Shown: positions 56,600 through 64,000 of the stretch, in pieces | Numbering within the stretch: position 1 is the first letter of the stretch | How the letters are laid out: the number at the start of each line of letters is the position of its first letter | Assembly (NCBI GenBank): GCA_010279815.1 | Contig: QEOQ01000508.1 | Coordinates: forward strand, 358,377 to 422,376 | From: Brachionus plicatilis | Taxonomy: Eukaryota; Rotifera; Eurotatoria; Ploima; Brachionidae | Direction of reading: 5' to 3' | Length of the DNA: 64,000 nt | The notes under the pieces: generated by a model | What the model was told of the DNA's origin: nothing | What the model saw: only the letters and a program-made list of their open reading frames with translations | Databases searched by the model: none | Position numbers and translations under genes: made by a program

Positions 56600-56865
56600 A
56601 ACATACTGTATATTTGTTTATTCAAAATTCATCAGTCTTTTCTAAAACTAAAATATGATACTATTTCTATTTTACATCACGAGGCTTCAAATAAACTTGA
56701 AATGAATTAAAGTGTCGAATCGAATTTTTGAGTTGAATGAGTGGTATTTTTAGGCCAGAACTGAGTCATCATGTTCCATTAGTTGTCAGATTGGTGTAGA
56801 AATGCAAAGCGGTTTTCGAGTCAAGTTACATAAGTTTCAAACTTCGTAGTCACCAGATTCTAACA
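56600..56865 (+). pseudogene. 3' segment of the interrupted plus-strand RT copy
   Basis: It reads QNSSV, then SFLKLKYDTISILHHEASNK, and after shifts VSNRIFELNEW, matching QNSAVRSILKLKYDT, HHEAFNK and VSNRLFELSER of the copy at 15237. It follows in order from the fragment at 55562, consistent with one plus-strand copy broken by two insertions. Confidence 0.65.
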
Positions 56866-57739
56866 TTACAGATTTACTCCTGTTTATTTGACCATCTGAC
56901 AGTTGTTTTTTTCTTAAAATAATTAAATAAAAATTTCTTTTTAAATTAAGGTACCATATCTTTAAATAAAGAGTCTCTTGGCGAAATTTAAATTGTGCTT
57001 TTTTTTCTTAAAATAATTAAATAAAAATTGGCTCAGTTAAAAGCAAAAATAAACTAAGCGAAATTTCGACCGAGAGCTCTCTAAATTAAATTTACATTTT
57101 TTTATATGAGAATGTAGCTATTTTAATTATCTACAAAACGGAATGTATTAATTGTTTAAAATTGAAGAATTTAAAAAAAAAAGACATTTTTAGTTTTATA
57201 TTTTGTTTTTCAGCTATGAGCTTTAAAGAAGGAGCTTGGTGACTATTATCTGAAAACATGTGATCCGTTAGCAGCCACTCAGGATTTTTCTCGTTTTTAC
57301 TAGTTTTACATCTCAAAAACTAGTTATATGGTCCAACTGATACTTTTGCGTTAGAGTTCATCAAGTTCTCTACAAAATGGTGGGTGGTCGGCATTTTTTG
57401 GCTAATTCCTAATTCGATCCGACCGCGGTCCTTGTCTTATTAGAAAACATATGGTCCGTGTTTTAGCATAAGCTGTTTTGGCACGTTAGAGATAAACTAA
57501 TAAATAATAATGAAAAATGATTAACTTAACTACAAACAATTGAGTCAAATTTTATTTTTAAATAGACTTAAAAATTAAAAAAATTTTACTTTCTATAAAA
57601 ATTTTTGTAAAATTAAATTTAAACATAAGTTAAAAAAGATGAAAAATGGTAGAAAAATGTAAAAAAACAAAATTTTAGGAAAATTTAAATAAATTTAATT
57701 AAACATATTTTTTTCTTATGTTATACTAATGATTTGACC
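56866..57739. other. repeat-derived spacer
   Basis: No intact gene. A minus-strand coding-like stretch at 57131-57480 (including NPEWLLTDHMFSDN) has no recognised domain and may be transposon debris. Confidence 0.4.
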
Positions 57740-57935
57740 ACTGTGCATCTTTAGCTCTTACAATGGGAATTAACTTTTATTAAGTGGCTAATATATCTCT
57801 TACATTTTTCGGGACTCAAATCTTTTCAAATTCCCAGATAGCAGCAATGGCATCGTCATCATTTGAACTCTGCATTTTCCTAACAAAATTTTTAAGATCG
57901 TTCCAAACCATTTCAATCGGTCAAATCATTAGTTT
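57736..57935 (-). pseudogene. Tc1/mariner transposase C-terminal fragment
   Basis: On the minus strand the pieces read PIEMVWNDLKNFVRKMQSSN then DDDAIAAIWEFEK. After a one-base slip follows DLSPEKCKRYISHLIKV, and after another PIVRAKDAQWSNH and a stop. These are the usual end of Tc1/mariner transposases (NPIEMVW, LTPEKC-x-Y-x-x-HL-x-KV, a short W-containing tail). Two frameshifts make it inactive. A second, inverted copy of the terminal bases (GGTCAAATCATTAG followed by TTTAACATAAAG) begins at 57917, directly at the truncated end. Confidence 0.75.
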
Positions 57936-57945
57936 AACATAAAGT

Positions 57946-59117
57946 ACTGCTATGATAAACTATTTTTATGAAATTTTACGCAAATTTACGTATGGTAAGT
58001 AAAAGTAAAAAAAAAAGTAAATTTACGAAAATTTTACTAAATTTTAATTATATTAATAAATATAAAAAAGGCCAAAAAAAGTTTGAATAAATGCAATTTT
58101 TTAGTAAAATTTTAAATTTGTTTCTTTTTCAATACATTTTGTAAATTTTGCGTAAAACTCCTATTTAGTATTTGTAAAAAAAGGTAAAATTTTAGAAAAA
58201 ATTGTAAAAAATACTAAATTTTTTAAAAATTTATAATATTATTATGCATATTTTTTTCTTGCAGTACTGCAATGATAAATTTGTTTGACGAAATTTTACG
58301 TAATTTTACGAAAATTTTAGTAAATATAAAAAGGGCCAAAAAAATCTGAAAAACATTTACTTGAGTATTGAAAATACGATTTGAGTACTTAATGCACATC
58401 CCTGATAACAATTAATAATTTTAAAAGGAATAAAAAATGAACATCTTTATTATTAAATAATACCTATTTTAAGTGATCAATATATCTTTTAGTTTTAATG
58501 TAAATATTTTTTCATTGAAAATTAAACTAATTTAATTCAAAATTTTGTATGTTTCCCGATTTTTTTTTCTCGTTTTTTATAATAAAAATTCACGTAAATT
58601 TACGTAAATTTCGTAATTTTTTTTTTCAATTTTCATTTTAATTCTCAAAAAAAAAAGAGAAAAATTCCTAAAAAATCACCATTTTTTCAGATTTTTTTGG
58701 CCCTTTTTATATTTACGTAAAATTTCGTCAAAATGTTTATCATTTCAGTACTGTAAGAAAAAAATATGCAAAATAATTTAATAAATTTTCAAAAAATTTA
58801 GTATTTTTTACTATTTTTTCTCAAATTTTCTGATTTTTTACCTTTTTTTACAAATACTAAATGGGAGTTTTACGCAAAATTTACGTTAAAAAAAGTAAAA
58901 TTTTAAAATTCTAATTTTTGAATCTTTTCAAAAGCAAAAATGTATTGAAAATTTTACTAAAAAATGCATTTATTCAAACTTTTTTGGCCTTTTTTGCTTT
59001 TACAAATATTTAAAATATTTTACGTAAATTAATGTAAATTTTCGTAAATATTTACTAATTTTTACAAAAGTCATTTTACGTAAAATTTTGTAAAATCCAG
59101 GTAGCGAATCGCCACTG
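57946..59117. mobile_element. foldback transposon, about 1.2 kb imperfect palindrome
   Basis: The left half and the reverse complement of the right half share ordered blocks over about 500 bases: GGCCAAAAAAAGTTTGAATAAATGC, TTTTGCGTAAAACTCC followed by ATTTAGTATTTGTAAAAAA, AATACTAAATTTTTT, TTATGCATATTTTTTTCTT, CAGTACTG-AATGATAAA, TTGACGAAATTTTACGTAA and AAAAAGGGCCAAAAAAATCTG. The inner boundaries CAGTACTG occur at 58262 and 58753. The right outer end is CAGTGGCGATTCGC (reverse complement, ending at 59117); on the left the AGTACTGC-ATGATAAA block recurs at 57946 instead. No transposase lies inside. Confidence 0.75.
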
Positions 59118-59496
59118 TAAATGAAAAAAAAAAAAAAACAAATAAAATCTCCATAATATTTAATTTATTTATTTTATTTTTTTGCTAATTTATCAATTTC
59201 TTTCCAAAAAGTGTCCCGTGAAAATTTTTAAAAAATAATTTCAAATTACGTATGCTTAACCCAAATGAGAGTGAAAATAGAAAAGAAAAGAAAAAAAAAT
59301 ATATATATATAAATGAATGTATTTATAATATTTTACAAATATAATAGACACAGTACGAAAGAAAAGAAAGAAAAGTAAAGAAAAAAAAGAAAAAAAAGGA
59401 AGCCGACACTGAGACACGGATCATGCAAAACAAAGCCCAACTAGATTAACAACTAAAACAAAGAGACATGTAGTTTTGTTAGGTGCTTTGAACCTT
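59118..59496. other. 3' flank of the KAT6-type gene, low complexity
   Basis: Contains an (AT)n tract at about 59300-59311 and A/G-rich tracts (plus strand) at 59276-59300 and 59357-59400. On the transcribed strand these are pyrimidine-rich and probably belong to the 3' UTR. Confidence 0.5.
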
Positions 59497-62400
59497 CTAT
59501 GAGTAGAAACTTTGTCCATTGAAATAATTTGCATACTGTTGTTGAACTGGCGCCGTTTGGTAATACTGGCCACTGACCGTCACCGTTTCCAAATTAGCAT
59601 ACTGTTCGCTCTGTTCCGCATGCGCTTGACTCTCATACCCATAATTGGTATACGGTGCACTCGTTGCATACACACTCGTGTTCGGATAGCTCTGATAGCT
59701 TGGCTGGCCTGTGTACGGGTCATAGCTGCCGTACGGATTCATCTGCTCGTTGTACGTGTAGCCGTAGTTGAACGTTGCCGCAAATTGACTAATCGGTTCG
59801 GCGTACAACTCATTCACCGGCTTTACATTTAGCGGCGGTTCGGCGACCACAAAATTTTCCACATTGGTCAAAGTGGCAAAATCATTTTGGACTGGCTGAA
59901 TTTGTGCCAGATCCACAAGCGCACCAATGTCCGCATGCACTTGCATCGCCGAGTCGCTTTCCTCATCCGCTCTGTCCTCCTCGTTGTTCGCGTCGCTCTC
60001 ATTGGCTATGGCAAAGCTTGTCTGATTCAGCTCGACCTTCACACTTGAAATGGACTCGTCGACGGCAAGTGCCGGCGCTTTCGGCTCAACAAACTCCTCT
60101 TCATTTTGATCCGACCTGCGGGCCACCACAAACATGTCCAACTTGCTCTGTTTGACTGGTCTAGCGTCCACCTCACCAATCTGCTCGTTAATGGACTGGT
60201 TTGGCGGCGTTTGAGGCGAGACCGCTCCGGTCACCGGGCCATCTTGCTCATTCTCGTTCAACTTTTTGCCCACCACAAACATGTCCAATCTGCTCTGTTT
60301 GACCGCTTTTTTCGGCTTTACCAAAGGCGTAGACGAGTCGACTTGAGTGTGCACATTTAGGTCGTCTTTTTTGGGCGTATCGACACATTTTTTTTTGCGA
60401 CCACGTCTACTCTTAGTCGGCGTTTGCTGCACTACCGGCGCCACCGCCACACTGCTATTGCTCTCACTGGTGCAAACTTGTTCGCTCTTTTTGTCCGCTT
60501 CGTCGCCAATCAGAGCGAGATCAGAGACGTGCATTTGAATGCGGATGTCGTCCTGGTCGTCATGGTTACCGTGGTTGCCATGGTTACCACGGTTGCCATG
60601 GTTACCGTTTTGGTCGACGGCGTCCGGCGAACACTGGTCAGCGTCTAAGTCGACCGAGTGCACAAACGCCGATATGTACGGCGACCATATCAAATTGTGT
60701 TCGTGCAAGGTGAGCATGGCGCGTTTCTCGACGCTTATGTTCTGCACTCGTTGCCAATTTTGTTGGATTAGAGGCGAGCTGAAGTCGATCAGAGGTCGAT
60801 TGTGCACTGTCTTGATGAGGTCGAGTCTGTCGAAGGTGTCGCTCAGGTCGTCGTACTCGATGCCGGTCTGAACGCTGAATTGTCGCAGAGAAAAGGTGAG
60901 GGTGCCGTGTTCGACGAGCTGTTGTTCGAGATGGTGCATTTTTTCGAGCACAATCGAATTCCAGTAGGACTGGTAGCTGAGGCGGCCGAGATCGGAGAGC
61001 GGTTTTTCGGGTGAGCCCGGCTGTTGCTCGACCCGACTGAGCAAGTAGCTGAAATCGATGAGAAAGCGGCCGTAGCCGTAGCGCTGATACTGCGGCATGA
61101 CCATGATGCAGCTCACGTTGTTCTTCTGCACACAGTGTTTTTCTTTGCTAAAGTAGCCGACCAGGTGACAGCCGTGCTGGTCGTTCTGGGTAAGGACGTA
61201 GAACAAAAATGGCTCGACGTCGTAGTAAAGCGTTTTGTGGTCGAGAAACAACTTGGCCAAGAGACACAAATTTTGAGCGTAGATTTTGTTCGTGTTGCCG
61301 TCCACTTCGAACACGCTGAGCTGACGGTCGCTGGTGCGATAAATTTCGTTGCCGGGCGGACACAGCGGCGACCAGTGGGCCGAGCCGGTCGTGGCCCAGT
61401 CAAAATTGCTAGCCGTCAATACTCGCGAGTGCAGCGTTTTTTTGCTCTCGCGCAAACTTTTTTTTACGGGCGACTCTTTTCGCGCCAAAAATTTCTGCTC
61501 GTAAATGTGACACTTTTTCTGCATGTGCATGGCCAGCACTTGCTTTGACTTGCAGTACTTGAGACAAAATTCGCAAATGTGCAGCACTCGCTTCTGCACG
61601 TACTCTTGTGGATAGGGCGCCGAGTACCACGTTTCGATTAGAAACTCGCCGAACGTGATGTACTCGGGCAGACGCGGCAAGCTGTGCTGCTTGGCCTCGG
61701 CGCCCTTTTTGGCCGCGACGATCATTGGCGCGCACTTACTGCTACCTTGACCTACTGCAATGTCCTTGAACTTTGAGCGCGCCAAAACCAACTGGTCGTC
61801 GCGCGCCAGCTCGTCTTGGCTCGCCTGCTGCACTCGCTTGAACAGCTCGCGGTCCTGGTCGGAACAGCCCGACGGCCCCGCTGCCGCCAGCTCGATGGCG
61901 CTGCTGCTGCTCGCCTCGGCGACACGAGTGTTGGATTTTTTGCGTCCGCGCTTTTTTCCCTCTGTCTCGACCTTGACCTCTTCGGTCACTTGTTCTTCTT
62001 GGTCGTGCGTTTCACTCAGTTCGTCCGCCTGCATCTGCTGTTCTTCGTCGCCGCTCGGCGTCCCGCTTTTTTTGTCACGCATCTCGTTGACGTTTAGCCG
62101 GCGCTTTTTGTGTCCACTTTTTGTGCGTCGCAGCTCGCTGTTAAGACTTGACGGCGAGTTGTCGCACACCGCAGCGGTCGCAGGTGCCGACGGCGACGTC
62201 GACGAGTTCAAGGCTGCGCGTTGACGCTTTATCTGTCTCGGCATGATCATGTTGGTGAACTTTTGCGGCAACTTGTGCTGACGGGTCTCGTTGTCAGTGC
62301 AGTAAATGTGCGACAACGAGTCGACTAGATTGCCAAGGGGATCGGCGCGCGATTTGTGCGTCTCGCTAGCCTGGTTCTCTTTGTCCGACGTGTTCAGCTT

Positions 62401-63939
62401 TTTGGAGTCGAGGCGAGCGCGCGATTTTTTGATCAATTTTTTGGCCATTTTGTTCGCTTGCTTGCCGCTGTGACTATTGTGACTAATGTGACTGTGACTA
62501 TTGTGACTATTGTGACTATTGTGACTTTGAGGGGGTTGTTTGGACGGGCTGTCGGGGTCGTGTAGCGAACTGCTGGAGTAGTGGGAGTGAGAGCGTTGTC
62601 GGTTGGAGGGGGTGAAAAAGGCGGTCATGCCGTCGATCAAATTGGCGGGCGGGTCTACTTGGGTGTCGGGCGGCTTCGACCGCTTCATCTCGCTGGGCTT
62701 TGTGGCCAGTGAACCGTTGGGCTTTCGTTTTTTGGGCGGCTTTGTGCGCTCGAGAGGCGGCTGCTCTAGGGCGCACACCGCACACACAAAGGGGCCCTTG
62801 GGTCGTTGTCTGAGCGGCGGCGTGCAGCACTCTTTGTGGAAGCCGCGGTCGCATTTGTCGCACAGCAACAGAGATTCGCAAGTGCCCAAGCACACGCAGC
62901 ACTTTTTGCACTCGATGCACTGCCACTTGACGTCCGCTCGCTTCAAATACTCGATCAAAGTGGCCGAGTACTTGAGACAGTGTGTGTGTGCGGAGCGAGC
63001 GCAGTCCGAACAAGTGACGAACTTGTCTTGTTTGCCGAGCGGGTTGGAGTGTTCGGCGCGCAGACAAAACGAGCACAGATCGTCGTGGCAGTCGAGAGAT
63101 GAGGCGGACGAGTCGTCGACGCTGGACGGCGCCGTCCGTTCGCATTTGCCGGCCGCCCGCTTCGCCCTCTCGATCCTGACTATGTCCGCGGCAGTGTACG
63201 GCGGTCGGATGCCGAGCACACGCTCAATTTGCTGCACGCTCACGTCCTTGGCGTCCATCGAGCCCGTTTCCTTTGACTTGGGATACAGCTTTTGTCTCAC
63301 ATAGACCGAGTTTAGCTTGAATTGGTCGGCACTTGTTTCAATGAATATTTTGTCGTGTTTGTCGAGCAGGTGGCGGACACAGCGCGACAACAAGAGCTCG
63401 GCGTCGCCGTGCTCGCTGAATTTGTAGTTTTTGAGCAAGTAGGTGGTGATTTGGTCGAGCGAGCAGGTGAGGTGGTCGGCGGCCGAGGGCTCGCAGTCGG
63501 CGTCCGAGAAGTTCTGCTGGTTGAGGACAGACATCGATTTGATGACGATCTGCAGGATTAGATTGAGATTGTGGCGTTCTGAGCTCGAGTCCGAGCTCAG
63601 CTTGGGTATGTGGTACATTTGGCAGTTGATTTTGGTGGCCGTGTTCGAGGGGGCGAACTTGCGCGACAGGATGCCTTCGTCCACTGCCAGCTCCAGCTGG
63701 TTCATGAGATCTTTTTCGCTGAGCGCGGCGATCAGCTCGCACTTGTCGGTGTAGTTTTGTTTGAGGTGCTGGTAGATGGACTTAAGGTTGCACTGGAGAT
63801 GTTTTTGTTTCATGTACTGGATTGTTTCTTGCAGGTATTTGATTATTTGCGGGTCGCATTTTTTGCACAGGTTGTCCGCGTCCAATTTGGCTTCGTTGGT
63901 ATCCTCGTCGTCTCGTCTACTTGATGACAAGGATTCCAT
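59497..63939 (-). CDS. MYST-family histone acetyltransferase with double PHD finger (KAT6 type)
   Basis: A single uninterrupted ORF of 1,480 residues. The N-terminal helical region (about 30-220) holds winged-helix-like segments. A tandem PHD finger spans 289-390, with the full Cys/His set, for example LLLCDKCDRGFHKECCTPPL. The MYST domain is at about 756-1085, with its C2HC finger (C789, C792, H805, C810), the autoacetylation-type Lys in HKTLYYDVEPFLFYVL (902), the acetyl-CoA loop QYQRYGYGRFLIDFSY (950-965) and the catalytic Glu of EKPLSDLGRLSYQSYW (978). Basic AT-hook-like stretches lie at 661-669 and 1176-1184, His/Asn-rich repeats at 471-490 and 1111-1126, and a Tyr/Gln-rich tail. KAT6 enzymes acetylate histone H3 in BRPF complexes. 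Unlike every neighbour, the ORF is GC-rich and intronless. Confidence 0.95.
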   Translation of the reverse strand: MESLSSSRRDDEDTNEAKLDADNLCKKCDPQIIKYLQETIQYMKQKHLQCNLKSIYQHLKQNYTDKCELIAALSEKDLMNQLELAVDEGILSRKFAPSNTATKINCQMYHIPKLSSDSSSERHNLNLILQIVIKSMSVLNQQNFSDADCEPSAADHLTCSLDQITTYLLKNYKFSEHGDAELLLSRCVRHLLDKHDKIFIETSADQFKLNSVYVRQKLYPKSKETGSMDAKDVSVQQIERVLGIRPPYTAADIVRIERAKRAAGKCERTAPSSVDDSSASSLDCHDDLCSFCLRAEHSNPLGKQDKFVTCSDCARSAHTHCLKYSATLIEYLKRADVKWQCIECKKCCVCLGTCESLLLCDKCDRGFHKECCTPPLRQRPKGPFVCAVCALEQPPLERTKPPKKRKPNGSLATKPSEMKRSKPPDTQVDPPANLIDGMTAFFTPSNRQRSHSHYSSSSLHDPDSPSKQPPQSHNSHNSHNSHSHISHNSHSGKQANKMAKKLIKKSRARLDSKKLNTSDKENQASETHKSRADPLGNLVDSLSHIYCTDNETRQHKLPQKFTNMIMPRQIKRQRAALNSSTSPSAPATAAVCDNSPSSLNSELRRTKSGHKKRRLNVNEMRDKKSGTPSGDEEQQMQADELSETHDQEEQVTEEVKVETEGKKRGRKKSNTRVAEASSSSAIELAAAGPSGCSDQDRELFKRVQQASQDELARDDQLVLARSKFKDIAVGQGSSKCAPMIVAAKKGAEAKQHSLPRLPEYITFGEFLIETWYSAPYPQEYVQKRVLHICEFCLKYCKSKQVLAMHMQKKCHIYEQKFLARKESPVKKSLRESKKTLHSRVLTASNFDWATTGSAHWSPLCPPGNEIYRTSDRQLSVFEVDGNTNKIYAQNLCLLAKLFLDHKTLYYDVEPFLFYVLTQNDQHGCHLVGYFSKEKHCVQKNNVSCIMVMPQYQRYGYGRFLIDFSYLLSRVEQQPGSPEKPLSDLGRLSYQSYWNSIVLEKMHHLEQQLVEHGTLTFSLRQFSVQTGIEYDDLSDTFDRLDLIKTVHNRPLIDFSSPLIQQNWQRVQNISVEKRAMLTLHEHNLIWSPYISAFVHSVDLDADQCSPDAVDQNGNHGNRGNHGNHGNHDDQDDIRIQMHVSDLALIGDEADKKSEQVCTSESNSSVAVAPVVQQTPTKSRRGRKKKCVDTPKKDDLNVHTQVDSSTPLVKPKKAVKQSRLDMFVVGKKLNENEQDGPVTGAVSPQTPPNQSINEQIGEVDARPVKQSKLDMFVVARRSDQNEEEFVEPKAPALAVDESISSVKVELNQTSFAIANESDANNEEDRADEESDSAMQVHADIGALVDLAQIQPVQNDFATLTNVENFVVAEPPLNVKPVNELYAEPISQFAATFNYGYTYNEQMNPYGSYDPYTGQPSYQSYPNTSVYATSAPYTNYGYESQAHAEQSEQYANLETVTVSGQYYQTAPVQQQYANYFNGQSFYS
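60563..60607. repeat. in-frame minisatellite in the KAT6-type gene
   Basis: A 9-base GGTTACCGTGGTTGCCAT-type repeat encodes GNHGNRGNHGNHGNH (residues 1112-1126). It is the sort of tract that changes length between individuals. Confidence 0.7.
62467..62527. repeat. in-frame minisatellite encoding Ser-His-Asn repeats
   Basis: A TGTGACTAT-type 9-base unit repeated about six times encodes SHNSHNSHN... at residues 472-491, between the PHD and MYST domains. Confidence 0.7.
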
Positions 63940-64000
63940 TTTGCATTCTTGACTTTTTTCTTGTTTTTTTTTGTTTCGCGTAGCAAAAAAATTACAACTT

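Noticed and set aside
57744..57753. CCACTG/CAGTGG at 57744-57753 as a transposon terminus
   Set aside because: In the right frame these bases encode the QWSNH end of the mariner transposase, so the match to the CAGTGG terminus at 5678 is coincidental here.
60802..63924. Many plus-strand and shifted-frame ORFs of up to 233 codons opposite the KAT6-type gene
   Set aside because: They are shadows caused by the high GC content of the coding strand; none has a domain, while the minus-strand frame has complete PHD and MYST motifs.
1..64000. CRISPR arrays, operons, bacterial promoters or phage genes
   Set aside because: None seen. Introns, tRNA introns and the protein families are all those of an animal nuclear genome.

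Overview
The window looks like nuclear DNA of a small-genome protostome invertebrate. Spliceosomal introns of about 50 bases (GT...AG), an innexin, an intron-bearing tRNA-Leu, very AT-rich spacers and many single-exon genes would all fit a monogonont rotifer of the Brachionus type. That assignment is an inference from style; nothing in the sequence proves the species. There is one assembly gap (56 Ns, 8945-9000).

Layout. 1-1.1 kb: last four exons of an ABCG half-transporter. 2.5-3.2 kb: TXNDC9-type thioredoxin-fold protein. 3.2-17.6 kb: gene-poor, with terminal-inverted-repeat (TIR) elements, a CR1/jockey-like reverse transcriptase (RT) pseudogene next to the gap, and a second, jockey-like RT fragment. 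17.6-30.5 kb is the main gene block: an orphan rhodopsin-type GPCR, tRNA-Leu(CAA), UBIAD1, an innexin, a type II membrane glycosyltransferase-like protein, an unrecognised basic membrane protein, and a five-exon WD40 protein. 33-34.6 kb: acidic/serine-rich coiled-coil protein. 35.1 kb: second tRNA-Leu(CAA). 39.7-40.3 kb: achaete-scute-type bHLH gene in a large non-coding region. 49-51 kb: five-exon zinc-ribbon/coiled-coil gene. 54.2-59.1 kb: a nest of mobile elements. 59.5-63.9 kb: a 1,480-residue double-PHD MYST acetyltransferase (KAT6 type) on one exon, far richer in GC than its surroundings.

Most interesting regions. (1) 54575-55556: a 982-base element with about 175-base TIRs made of repeated short palindromes. 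It carries an intact, GC-rich SAP-domain ORF and is inserted into an RT fragment whose reading frame resumes on the far side. (2) 57946-59117: a foldback palindrome about 1.2 kb long, whose end matches the end of another element at 5678. (3) The KAT6-type gene, with its compositional contrast and two PIP-box-like repeats in the tail. (4) Several multi-exon genes and transposase/RT remnants that only appear after splicing or frame-shifting by eye.

The protein-coding genes are unrelated single-copy animal genes with no operon-like organisation. Closely spaced pairs are 26340-27485 with 27625-28482 (divergent, 139 bases apart) and 27625-28482 with 28488-30468 (convergent, 5 bases apart). All calls rest on reading the sequence; no database search was run.
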